A stretch of 64,000 nucleotides of DNA from Mycolicibacterium parafortuitum (GTDB lineage: Bacteria > Actinomycetota > Actinomycetes > Mycobacteriales > Mycobacteriaceae). This document shows, piece by piece, positions 1-7,887 of the stretch (positions are counted from its first letter, which is position 1; every line of letters begins with the position of its first letter). The position numbers were made by a program, and so were the translations under genes. The stretch lies in contig NZ_MVID01000035.1 in assembly GCF_002086815.1 (NCBI RefSeq), forward strand, positions 1 to 64,000, written 5' to 3'. The notes below the pieces were generated by a model, which was given only the letters and a program-made list of their open reading frames with translations, did not search any database and had not been told where the DNA came from.

Positions 1-5
1 CCCCT

Positions 6-821
6 GTGCCTTCTCCCGCCCGCCCCCCTGAAGGCGACTGGCTCGGCACCCCCTTCCTCCACTTCACCCGCGAAGGGCCGTTCGGCGTGTGCCGGCTGGA
101 CCGCCCCGAAGCCCGCAACGCGATGACCCCGGCGATGTACTTCGGCATCAAGTACGCGGTCAAACACGTCGAGGCCGACCCGGACCTCGCGGGGCTGCTG
201 ATCACCGGCACCGGTGACGTGTTCGCCCCCGGCGGCGACATGGGCGGCGGCGGGGCCGACAACTGGATGACGTTCGGGCCCGCGCTCGGCATGGACGCGC
301 TGCCCTTCGACACGCTGCGCCAGTCGGCCAAGCCGGTCGTCGCCGCGGTCAACGGCCTGTGCCAGGGCGGCGGACTGCAGATCGCGCTGTGCGCCGACAT
401 CGCCGTCGTCAGCGAGCGTGCCACGTTCCGGGTGCCCGAGCTTTACCGCGGCATCGCCGACACGTACTACAGCCACATGCTGGCCCGGTTGATCGGCCCG
501 GTGCGCACCCGCGACCTGATGTTCACCGGGCGCACGCTGACCGCCGCCGAAGCCCACGACTGGGGCATGATCGCCCGCGTCGTCACGCACGACGAACTCC
601 AGGACGCGGCCCGGGAGGTGCTGGCGCAGTGCTGCCGCACCGCCCCCGGCGCGCGCACGGTGGTCAAGTCGAGCATCGACGACTACATCGGCCTCTACGA
701 CCGCATCGGCATGCAGGCCAGCCTCGGCGCCCCCGAATCCATCGAAGGCTTCCTGGCGTTCAAGGAGCGGCGTTCGCCGTCCTGGGTGCACCCGGATCTG
801 CGCATCGACGGCAGGCTCTGA
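6..821 (+). CDS. Enoyl-CoA hydratase/isomerase family protein
   Basis: Crotonase-fold enzyme of 271 residues, the normal size for the family, expected to hydrate or isomerise an acyl-CoA double bond in the cytoplasm. Visible family features are the N-terminal RPEARNAMT segment, the oxyanion-hole region GDVFAPGGDM near residue 75 and the long GLCQGGGLQIALCADIAV segment near residue 120. The substrate cannot be told from sequence. The frame opens with a GTG five bases from the window edge and stays open upstream, so the true start may lie outside. It is followed after 47 bp by a regulator on the same strand that looks functionally unrelated. Confidence 0.85.
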   Translation: MPSPARPPEGDWLGTPFLHFTREGPFGVCRLDRPEARNAMTPAMYFGIKYAVKHVEADPDLAGLLITGTGDVFAPGGDMGGGGADNWMTFGPALGMDALPFDTLRQSAKPVVAAVNGLCQGGGLQIALCADIAVVSERATFRVPELYRGIADTYYSHMLARLIGPVRTRDLMFTGRTLTAAEAHDWGMIARVVTHDELQDAAREVLAQCCRTAPGARTVVKSSIDDYIGLYDRIGMQASLGAPESIEGFLAFKERRSPSWVHPDLRIDGRL

Positions 822-825
822 ATAG

Positions 826-841
826 TTCAGCCTTTCCTGAA
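826..841. promoter_or_regulatory. Inverted repeat, possible ArsR-type operator
   Basis: TTCAG-N6-CTGAA lies 27 bp before the start of the ArsR-family gene. It resembles the TGAA/TTCA half-site arrangement of SmtB/ArsR operators, which suggests autoregulation. The arms are short, so this is a weak call. Confidence 0.35.
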
Positions 842-868
842 TACAGAATCAGATGTACTGTCTCGGTC

Positions 869-1198
869 ATGAAGACAGTCATCGGCCGTGACGCGCTGGC
901 CCGTTTCGGATCCGCCCTGTCGGATCCGACCCGTGCGGAGATCCTGCTGATCCTTCGGGACGGGCCGGGCTATCCGTCCGAACTGGCCGACCGAATCGGG
1001 GTGTCGCGCCAGATCCTGTCCAACCATCTGGCCTGCCTGCGGGGTTGCGGACTGGTCGCCGTCAGCCCGGAGGGCAGACGCAGCCGCTACGAACTCGCCG
1101 ATCCCCGCATCGCCCATGCGCTCGCCGACCTCGTCGGTCTGGTGCTCGACGTGGACCCGGCGTGCTGCCCCGCCGCCGGCGACAACGCGTGCTGCTGA
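869..1198 (+). CDS. ArsR/SmtB-family metalloregulator, CmtR-like
   Basis: Winged-helix repressor of 109 residues. The segment SNHLACLRGCGLV (Cys56 and Cys60) matches the C-x3-C metal site of M. tuberculosis CmtR, whose Cd/Pb ligands are Cys57, Cys61 and a C-terminal Cys102 (established knowledge). Here the tail carries Cys99, Cys100, Cys108 and Cys109, so a C-terminal thiolate ligand is available. Start ATG at 869 gives the expected family length. The stop overlaps the start of the next gene by one base (TGATG), so the methyltransferase is the probable regulated partner rather than the P-type ATPase CmtA. Metal or metalloid sensing is inferred from the cysteines; the inducer is unknown. Confidence 0.82.
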   Translation: MKTVIGRDALARFGSALSDPTRAEILLILRDGPGYPSELADRIGVSRQILSNHLACLRGCGLVAVSPEGRRSRYELADPRIAHALADLVGLVLDVDPACCPAAGDNACC

Positions 1199-1818
1199 TG
1201 ACTCCGTCTACCGCGGCTGTCGTCGCGATCGCGTTGTTCGTCGTATTCGGAGCCCTCGGATTCGGTTGGCGCAGTTGGGTGCAACACCGCAGGACCGGCT
1301 CCACCGGATTCAAGGGCATCAGCGGACGGCCCGGATCGGTCGAATGGTTCGCCGGGGTCGGGTTCGTCGCCGCGATCGTCGTCGGCGTGGCGGCACCCAC
1401 GCTGCAGTGGGTGGCACTGGTCGCACCGCTGCCGCTCCCGAACTGGGTGCCGGTGGCCGGAACAGCGATCGCGGTCGCCGGGATCGCGGCGACCGTCTAC
1501 GCGCAGATCGACATGGGCGACTCGTGGCGCATCGGCGTCGACCACAGCGAGTCCACGACGCTGGTGCACCGCGGCGTGTTCGCGGTCGTGCGCAACCCGA
1601 TCTTCACCGCAATGCTGATCTTCGGGTTCGGGATCATGCTGGTGACGCCGAACGTCGTCGCGATCGTCGGTTTCGCGCTGTTGCTCGTCACGATCGAACT
1701 GCAGGTACGGGCCGTCGAGGAACCGTACCTACGGAAGGTCCACGGTGCGGCCTACCGCGAATACCTCGCCACCGTAGGGCGTTTCGTGCCGCGGGTCGGC
1801 ACCACCCCTATTCGATAG
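1198..1818 (+). CDS. Isoprenylcysteine carboxyl methyltransferase (ICMT/PEMT)-family membrane protein
   Basis: Integral membrane protein of 206 residues with about five hydrophobic segments (roughly 3-25, 48-70, 80-100, 130-175). The C-terminal half carries the ICMT/PEMT signature: HRGVFAVVRNPIF followed by EEPYLRKVHGAAYREY, which binds S-adenosylmethionine in this family. The substrate is unknown; bacterial members methylate lipids or small molecules. Translation is coupled to the upstream CmtR-like regulator by a one-base overlap, which suggests metal- or metalloid-dependent expression. The 3' end overlaps the convergent nadE by 11 bp. Confidence 0.75.
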   Translation: MTPSTAAVVAIALFVVFGALGFGWRSWVQHRRTGSTGFKGISGRPGSVEWFAGVGFVAAIVVGVAAPTLQWVALVAPLPLPNWVPVAGTAIAVAGIAATVYAQIDMGDSWRIGVDHSESTTLVHRGVFAVVRNPIFTAMLIFGFGIMLVTPNVVAIVGFALLLVTIELQVRAVEEPYLRKVHGAAYREYLATVGRFVPRVGTTPIR

Positions 1819-3850
1819 GGATGCTGCGTTCGATCTCCTCGAGCCAGATGCGCGCCGACATGTCCGACGGCGCCCGCCAATCCCCGCGCGGCGACAGCGA
1901 TCCGCCCGCGGACACCTTGGGGCCGTTGGGCAGCGCCGACCGTTTGAACTGGCTGAACGAGTAGAACCGCTGAGCGAACACCTGCAGCCAGTGCCGGATC
2001 TCGTTGAGCGAGTAGCTCGGCCGCTTCTCCTGCGGGACGCCGACGGGCCAGTCGCCGCGGTCGGCGTCGCTCCACGCATGCCAGGCAAGGAATGCCACCT
2101 TCGACGGCCGGAATCCGTAGCGCAGCACCTGGAACAGTGAGAAGTCCTGCAGCACATAGGGCCCGACCTTGCCCTCGCTGCTCTGGATCTCCTCGTCCTC
2201 CCCGGCCGGAACGAGCTCGGGGCTGATCTCGGTGTCCAGCACCGACTGCAGCACGTCGTTGACCGTGTCGTCGAACTGGTTCGACGAGATCACCCAGCGG
2301 ATCAGGTGCTGGATCAACGTCTTCGGCACCCCGCCGTTGACGTTGTAGTGCGACATCTGGTCGCCGACACCGTAGGTCGACCAGCCCAGCGCCAGCTCCG
2401 ACAGATCTCCGGTGCCCAGCACGATCCCGCCGCGCTGGTTGGCCAGGCGGAAAAGGTAGTCGGTGCGCAGACCGGCCTGCACGTTCTCGAAGGTGACGTC
2501 GTAGACCTTCTCACCGCGGGAGAACGGGTGGTCCATCTCGGAGAGCATCAACTCGGCAGTGGCCTTGATGTCGATGGTCTCGAACGTCACTCCGAGCGCT
2601 TCGGCCAGCCGGGTCGCGTTGTTCCTGGTGCGGTCGCCGGTGGCGAAACCGGGCATGGTGAACGCGAGAATGTCGCTGCGGGGCCGCTCTTCCCGGTCCA
2701 TCGCCTTGGCCGCGACGATCAGCGCGTGCGTGGAATCCAGACCGCCGGACAGGCCGAGGACGATCTTCGGGAAGTGCAGCGCGCGCAGCCGCTGTTCGAG
2801 CCCTGAGACCTGGATGTTGTAGGCCTCGAAGCAATCCTGTTCCAGCCGGGCCTCGTCGGCGGGCACGAACGGGAAGCGCTCGACCTCGCGAAGCAGCCCG
2901 ATGTCGCCGTCGGGCGGGTCGAGCCGGAACTCGATGCGACGGAACGAGTCCTCGTCGATCAAGTGGTGACGGCGGTTGTCGTCGAAGGTGCCCATGCGCA
3001 CCCGTTCGTTGCGCAGCAGCTCCAGGTCGACGTCCGCGGTCGAACGGCGCGGTCCCTTCGGGAAGCGCTCGGACTGCGCCAGACACACCCCGTTCTCCCA
3101 GATCATCGTCTGCCCGTCCCAGGCCAGGTCGGTCGTCGACTCCCCTTCGCCGGCGGCGGCGTAGACATAAGCGGCCAGGCAGCGCGACGATGCCGAGCGC
3201 GCCAGCAGAGCGCGGTCCTCGGCGCGACCGATGGTGATCGGACTGCCGGACAGATTCGCCAGCACCGTGGCACCGGCCAGCGCGGCCTCGGCGCTGGGCG
3301 GCACCGGGACGAACATGTCCTCGCAGATCTCCACGTGCAGGACGAACGCCGGCACGTCGACGGCGGTGAACAACAGGTCGGGCCCGAACGGCACGGTGCC
3401 GTCACCGAGCCGGATCTCGCCGCGCTCGTCGTCACCCGCCGCGATCTGCCGCTTCTCGTAGAACTCGCGGTAGGTCGGCAGGTAGGACTTCGGCACCACC
3501 CCGAGCACCCGGCCGCGGTGGATCACGACGGCGGTGTTGTAGATCCGGTGGCGGTGGCGCAGTGGCGCGCCGACCACCAGCACCGGCAGCAGGTCGACAG
3601 ATCCGGCGACCACCTCGAGCACCGCCTCGTGCACGGCTTCGAGCAGCGCGTCCTGCATCACGATGTCCTCGATCGAATAACCGGACAGCGTGAGCTCAGG
3701 GAAGACCGCGAGCGCGACGTTGTCGTCGTCGCATTCGCGGGCAAGCGCCAGCACCGTCTCGGCGTTCGCGGCGGGATCGGCGAGGGCGGTGTGATGGGTG
3801 CACGCGGCGACCCGCACGAATCCGTGCCGGTAGGCCGAATAGAAATCCAT
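1808..3850 (-). CDS. nadE: Glutamine-dependent NAD+ synthetase
   Basis: Two-domain enzyme of 680 residues, essentially the length of M. tuberculosis NadE. It converts nicotinic acid adenine dinucleotide to NAD+ using ATP and glutamine-derived ammonia. The N-terminal nitrilase-type glutaminase domain shows the Glu-Lys-Cys triad (FPELTLSGYS near residue 50, KSYLPTYREFYEKRQ near 120, EICEDMFVP near 175). The C-terminal synthetase shows the P-loop LGLSGGLDSTHAL near residue 365. It heads the nadE–proB side of the conserved mycobacterial block and is divergent, across about 100 bp, from a NAD+-consuming sirtuin. Confidence 0.97.
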   Translation of the reverse strand: MDFYSAYRHGFVRVAACTHHTALADPAANAETVLALARECDDDNVALAVFPELTLSGYSIEDIVMQDALLEAVHEAVLEVVAGSVDLLPVLVVGAPLRHRHRIYNTAVVIHRGRVLGVVPKSYLPTYREFYEKRQIAAGDDERGEIRLGDGTVPFGPDLLFTAVDVPAFVLHVEICEDMFVPVPPSAEAALAGATVLANLSGSPITIGRAEDRALLARSASSRCLAAYVYAAAGEGESTTDLAWDGQTMIWENGVCLAQSERFPKGPRRSTADVDLELLRNERVRMGTFDDNRRHHLIDEDSFRRIEFRLDPPDGDIGLLREVERFPFVPADEARLEQDCFEAYNIQVSGLEQRLRALHFPKIVLGLSGGLDSTHALIVAAKAMDREERPRSDILAFTMPGFATGDRTRNNATRLAEALGVTFETIDIKATAELMLSEMDHPFSRGEKVYDVTFENVQAGLRTDYLFRLANQRGGIVLGTGDLSELALGWSTYGVGDQMSHYNVNGGVPKTLIQHLIRWVISSNQFDDTVNDVLQSVLDTEISPELVPAGEDEEIQSSEGKVGPYVLQDFSLFQVLRYGFRPSKVAFLAWHAWSDADRGDWPVGVPQEKRPSYSLNEIRHWLQVFAQRFYSFSQFKRSALPNGPKVSAGGSLSPRGDWRAPSDMSARIWLEEIERSIPIE

Positions 3851-3952
3851 GCCTCATTGTTGCCCGAACCCGCCGCGGCTATACATGCCCCCTCCGGTAC
3901 CGCTGACCAGCGCGTCTCCACCACGCCCCGACCGTGGCCTACATTCGACTAC

Positions 3953-4795
3953 GTGGAAGCACCCGAACTCGTCTCGCTGTTACAGGGGCGGCGCATCGCG
4001 GTGCTCACCGGCGCGGGCATGTCCACCGACTCCGGGATTCCCGACTACCGCGGGCCGGATTCCCCGCCGAGCAACCCGATGACCATCCGGCAGTTCACCT
4101 CGGATCCGGCGTTCCGGCAACGCTACTGGGCACGGAACCATCTCGGCTGGCGGCACATGGACCAGACGCTGCCCAACGCCGGGCACCGCGCGCTGGCCGC
4201 TCTCGAGCGCGCCGGTGTGGTGACCGGGGTGATCACCCAGAACGTCGATCTGCTGCACACCAAGGCCGGCAGCGAGGTGGTGGTCAACCTGCACGGCACC
4301 TACGCCCAGGTGATCTGCCTCGACTGCGGGTACACCATGTCGCGCACCCTGCTGGCCGAGATGCTGGAGGCGGCCAACCCCGGTTTCGCCGACCGCGCGG
4401 CGGCACTGGGTGGTATCGCGGTCGCCCCTGACGCCGACGCGGTCGTCGCCGACACGTCGTCGTTCCGGATCGTGGACTGCCCGCGCTGCGGCGGCATGCT
4501 CAAACCCGACATCGTCTACTTCGGCGAGAGCGTGCCCAAGCAGCGCGTCGAGGACGCCTACGCCCTCGTCGACGCCGCCGACGCGCTTCTCGTCGCCGGA
4601 TCGTCACTGACCGTGTACTCGGGCTTCCGGTTCGTGCGGCACGCGGTTGCGGCCGGGCTTCCGGTCGCGATCATCAACCGCGGCCGGACCCGCGGCGACG
4701 AACTCGCGACGGTGAAGATCGACAACGGCTGCTCGCCGATGCTGGCGCTGCTGGCCGACGAGCTGCCCGCGGCCGGGGCCAGCCTCACCAGGTGA
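3953..4795 (+). CDS. SIR2-family NAD+-dependent protein deacylase
   Basis: Sirtuin of 280 residues. It contains the NAD-binding GAGMSTDSGIPDYRGP segment near residue 20, the TQNVD motif near 103, the catalytic-His motif NLHGT near 118, and two Cys pairs (CLDCG, CPRCG) for structural zinc. Expected to remove acyl groups from lysines with release of nicotinamide. GTG at 3953 is chosen because it gives a normal sirtuin N-terminus; the longer open frame upstream runs antisense through nadE and is not credible. The gene is divergent from nadE and its end overlaps the convergent P450 gene by 11 bp. Confidence 0.88.
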   Translation: MEAPELVSLLQGRRIAVLTGAGMSTDSGIPDYRGPDSPPSNPMTIRQFTSDPAFRQRYWARNHLGWRHMDQTLPNAGHRALAALERAGVVTGVITQNVDLLHTKAGSEVVVNLHGTYAQVICLDCGYTMSRTLLAEMLEAANPGFADRAAALGGIAVAPDADAVVADTSSFRIVDCPRCGGMLKPDIVYFGESVPKQRVEDAYALVDAADALLVAGSSLTVYSGFRFVRHAVAAGLPVAIINRGRTRGDELATVKIDNGCSPMLALLADELPAAGASLTR

Positions 4796-6062
4796 CGGGC
4801 ATCCGACGCACTGCGTGGATGAAATTGCCTGCCACATAGGACGGTTCACCGGCCTGCAGATCGGGGATTTGGGTGAGCAGTTCATCGAAGATCGCGCGCA
4901 GCTGCGCGCGGGCCACGTGTGCGCCGAGGCAGAAGTGCCTGCCACCGCCACCGAAACCGATGTGCGGGTTTGGATCCCGGCCCAGATCGAACCGTTCGGG
5001 GTGGTCGAACACGGCGGTGTCCTGATTGCCCGACGAGTAGAACATCACCACCTTCTCGCCCGCGGCGATCTGCCGGCCGCCGAGCACGTAATCGGTTGCC
5101 GCCGTGCGACGGAAGGTCATCACCGGGCTCGCCCACCGGATGAGCTCCTCGACCGCGACGCCGATCCGGTCCTCGAACGACGCCGTCAACCAGGCGCGCT
5201 GCTCGGGGTGATCGGTGAGCGCCTTCATCCCGAGGCTGGTGGTCTGGCGGGTGGTGTCGTTGCCCGCTACCGCGAGCAGCACGAAGAATGCGGCGATCTC
5301 CGCGTCGGTCAGGCGGGCGCCTTCGACCTCGGCGTGCACCAGCGCGCTGAACAGGTCGTCACCGGGGTTCTCGCGGCGTTCGGCGGCCAGACTCAGCGCC
5401 ACCTGGTGCAGGTACATCTGGCTGGAGACCAGCACCTCCAGCGGATTCCGGCCGGCGAGGTACTCCTCGTCGCCCCAGCTGACCAGCGCGTCGGCAGCGT
5501 CGGCGACCGCGTGCCGTTCGGATGCGGGAATGCCGACCATGTCCGACAGCGTGCGCACCGGTAGCTCCTTGGCGCAGTGGCTGACGAAGTCGACACCGCT
5601 TCCCGCCGCCCTCAACTCGGCCACGATGTCGCGGGCGTTCGCCTTGATCGAGTCCTCGATGCGACGGACCTGACGCGGGGTGAACGCGGCGTGGACGACC
5701 TTGCGGATCAGCGTGTGCCGCGGCGGATCCATGGCCAGGAACGACTGGCTGGCCTCGAGCAGTTCCTCGGGGACGTTCTCGAACAGCACGCCCTTGCCCG
5801 ACAGGAACACCTCGCTGTTGCGGCTCACCTCGACGATGTCGGCGTGCCGGGTGACCGCCCAGAAGCCGGGGTCGGCCGGATCGGGCATCAGCGAGTCTTC
5901 GACGGGCGGATGCCAGCTCACCGGGCGCTCGGCGCGCAGTTGTGCGAACGAGCGTTCCCGCTCGGCGGCGGTGGTGGCCCAGAACGCCCGCGAGGACAGA
6001 TCGATGGGGTCGTATGACCGACCCGACGGATCGGCTCTTGGTGTGGGCGTGGTCACAGTCAT
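4785..6062 (-). CDS. Cytochrome P450
   Basis: P450 monooxygenase of 425 residues. It shows the I-helix oxygen-activation motif AGNDTTR near residue 250, an ExxR-type segment and the heme-thiolate loop FGGGGRHFCLGAHVAR near residue 370. Soluble bacterial class; it needs external ferredoxin and reductase, neither of which is adjacent. ATG at 6062 (MTVTTPTP) is preferred over one at 6086, because the latter falls inside a perfect operator palindrome. A divergent TetR regulator shares that palindrome and probably represses both genes. Substrate and CYP subfamily cannot be assigned from sequence alone. Confidence 0.92.
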   Translation of the reverse strand: MTVTTPTPRADPSGRSYDPIDLSSRAFWATTAAERERSFAQLRAERPVSWHPPVEDSLMPDPADPGFWAVTRHADIVEVSRNSEVFLSGKGVLFENVPEELLEASQSFLAMDPPRHTLIRKVVHAAFTPRQVRRIEDSIKANARDIVAELRAAGSGVDFVSHCAKELPVRTLSDMVGIPASERHAVADAADALVSWGDEEYLAGRNPLEVLVSSQMYLHQVALSLAAERRENPGDDLFSALVHAEVEGARLTDAEIAAFFVLLAVAGNDTTRQTTSLGMKALTDHPEQRAWLTASFEDRIGVAVEELIRWASPVMTFRRTAATDYVLGGRQIAAGEKVVMFYSSGNQDTAVFDHPERFDLGRDPNPHIGFGGGGRHFCLGAHVARAQLRAIFDELLTQIPDLQAGEPSYVAGNFIHAVRRMPVTW

Positions 6063-6076
6063 GGCGGCGACAATAC

Positions 6077-6097
6077 GACTAGACACTATGTCTAGTC
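6077..6097. promoter_or_regulatory. Perfect palindromic operator between P450 and tetR
   Basis: GACTAGACA-N3-TGTCTAGTC, 9-bp arms with no mismatch and a CTA centre. It sits 15 bp from the P450 start and just upstream of the TetR gene. Position and symmetry are typical for a TetR-dimer site repressing both divergent genes. Confidence 0.8.
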
Positions 6098-6128
6098 AAT
6101 GGCGTCAGGCTTCGGATACGCTCGGGCG

Positions 6129-6761
6129 ATGCCCTCGGTCACCAGAAAACCGCAGGCCAGTCGGCAGGAGCGGCGCGAGCAGATCGAACGCAAGCTGCTC
6201 GAGGCCACCGATCGGCTGATGGCCGACGGGGCGAGTATCACCGAGCTCAGCGTCGACCGGCTGGCCACCGAGGCGGGGATCTCGCGGGCGAGCTTCTACA
6301 TCTACTTCGAGGACAAGGGCCATCTGCTGCGCCGGCTGGCCACCCAGGTCTTCGTCGATCTCACCGAGGCCGCGCAGCGCTGGTGGTCGGTCGCCGACCG
6401 GCTCGACCCCGCCGATGTGCATTCCGCGATGACGGCGATCATCGCCGCCTACCGCCGACATCAGCCCGTGCTGGTGGCGCTCAACGAGATGGCGCCGTAC
6501 GACACCGCGGTCGGCGACACCTATCGGTCCCTGCTCGCCGAGGTCAGCGACGGGTTCAGGGCGGTGATCGTCGCCGGGCAGAAGGCCGGCGCGATCCGCC
6601 CGCAGCTGCCCCCGGACACGACCGCCCAGGTGCTGGTGTTGATGGTCGAGCGCACCTGCCAGCAGAACCTGCCGTCAAAGCCCACGTCGTTCGACGCCGA
6701 ATTGGCCGGGGTGCTGACCGAATTGGTCTGGGGCGCGCTGTATCTGAAGGCCGGCCTCTGA
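6129..6761 (+). CDS. TetR-family transcriptional regulator
   Basis: Regulator of 210 residues. The N-terminal helix-turn-helix is clear (SVDRLATEAGISRASFYIYFEDKG); the ligand domain is of the type found beside fatty-acid and sterol genes, but no ligand can be named. ATG at 6129 (MPSVTRKP) is chosen; an in-frame ATG at 6099 would start two bases after the operator and leave no leader. It is divergent from a P450 gene, with the 9-3-9 palindrome between them, so local and autogenous repression is likely. Confidence 0.88.
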   Translation: MPSVTRKPQASRQERREQIERKLLEATDRLMADGASITELSVDRLATEAGISRASFYIYFEDKGHLLRRLATQVFVDLTEAAQRWWSVADRLDPADVHSAMTAIIAAYRRHQPVLVALNEMAPYDTAVGDTYRSLLAEVSDGFRAVIVAGQKAGAIRPQLPPDTTAQVLVLMVERTCQQNLPSKPTSFDAELAGVLTELVWGALYLKAGL

Positions 6762-6771
6762 CTGCTGGCCG

Positions 6772-7887
6772 CTAGACCGCGACGAGATCGTCGGCGTGCA
6801 CGGCGGGGCGGCGCATCTCGGCGGGCAGATCGGCGGTGGACCGGCCGAGCATGGTGGCCAGCTCGGCGGCATCGTAGGCGACCACCCCGCGGGCCACCAT
6901 GGTGGCGTCCTGGTCGCGCAACTCGACCACATCGCCGCCGTAGAAGCGGCCCGACAACGAGGTGATTCCGGCCGGAAGCAGCGAACGCCGTTGCTGAACC
7001 ACCGCCTTCACCGCACCGGCGTCGAGCGTGAGCGCTCCTGAGGACTCCGCGGCGTAACGCACCCAGAACCGCCGCGCCGACATCCGCTCCTTACGGGGCG
7101 CGAATACCGTTCCGACAGAGGCGGTTTCGAGAGCGGCCGCCGCGTCGGAGGCGGCCGCCAGCAGCACCGGGACGCCGGCGTCGGCCGCCAGGAGCGCCGA
7201 GGACAGTTTGGAGACCATCCCGCCGGTGCCCAGGTTGCTTCCCCGGCCCGCGGTGACACCGTCCAGGTCGTCGGGGCCCGCGACCTCGGGGATGAACCGG
7301 GCCGGATTGTCCTTGGACGCCTTGCGCGGGTCGCCGTCGTAGAGACCGTCGATGTCGCTGAGCAGGATCAGGGCATCCGCGCCGACCAGATGGGCCACCA
7401 GCGCCGAAAGGCGGTCGTTGTCACCGAATCTGATCTCGTTGGTGGCGACGGTGTCGTTCTCGTTGACGATCGCCACGGCGTGCAGCGCCCGCAGCCGGTC
7501 CAGGGTGCGCTGGGCGTTCGTGTGCTGAACCCGCATCGAGATGTCGTGCGCGGTGAGCAGCACCTGGCCCACGGTGCGGTCGTATCGCCCGAACGCGGCG
7601 CTCCACGAGTTCACCAGCGCCACCTGCCCCACGCTGGCCGCCGCCTGTTTGGTGGCCAGATCGGTGGGTCGCTTGGTCAGCCCGAGCGGCTCGATGCCCG
7701 CGGCGATCGCACCCGAGGACACGATCACCACATCGGAGCCGGACTTCATCCGCGCCTCGATGGCGTCGGCGAGATGCTGCAGCCTGCCGGTGTCGAACAC
7801 CCCGGCCGGGGTGGTCAGCGCGGTGGTGCCGATCTTGACCACCACGGAACGAGCATCGCGAATGGCCGCGCGGTGGACCGAGTTCAC
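6772..7887 (-). CDS. proB: Glutamate 5-kinase
   Basis: Enzyme of 371 residues that phosphorylates glutamate in the first step of proline synthesis. The amino-acid-kinase domain starts ARSVVVKIGTTALTTP, with VIVSSGAIAAG near residue 55, NENDTVATNEIRFGDND near 145 and the GTGGMVSKL nucleotide-binding segment near 220. A C-terminal PUA domain is present (residues about 280-365). GTG at 7887 is chosen: its GTGA overlaps the obg stop by 4 bp, showing translational coupling, and gives the normal length. Confidence 0.95.
   Translation of the reverse strand: MNSVHRAAIRDARSVVVKIGTTALTTPAGVFDTGRLQHLADAIEARMKSGSDVVIVSSGAIAAGIEPLGLTKRPTDLATKQAAASVGQVALVNSWSAAFGRYDRTVGQVLLTAHDISMRVQHTNAQRTLDRLRALHAVAIVNENDTVATNEIRFGDNDRLSALVAHLVGADALILLSDIDGLYDGDPRKASKDNPARFIPEVAGPDDLDGVTAGRGSNLGTGGMVSKLSSALLAADAGVPVLLAAASDAAAALETASVGTVFAPRKERMSARRFWVRYAAESSGALTLDAGAVKAVVQQRRSLLPAGITSLSGRFYGGDVVELRDQDATMVARGVVAYDAAELATMLGRSTADLPAEMRRPAVHADDLVAV

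Noticed and set aside
2963..3952. 330-residue N-terminal extension of the sirtuin
   Set aside because: It runs antisense through nadE and has no domain; GTG at 3953 yields a normal sirtuin.
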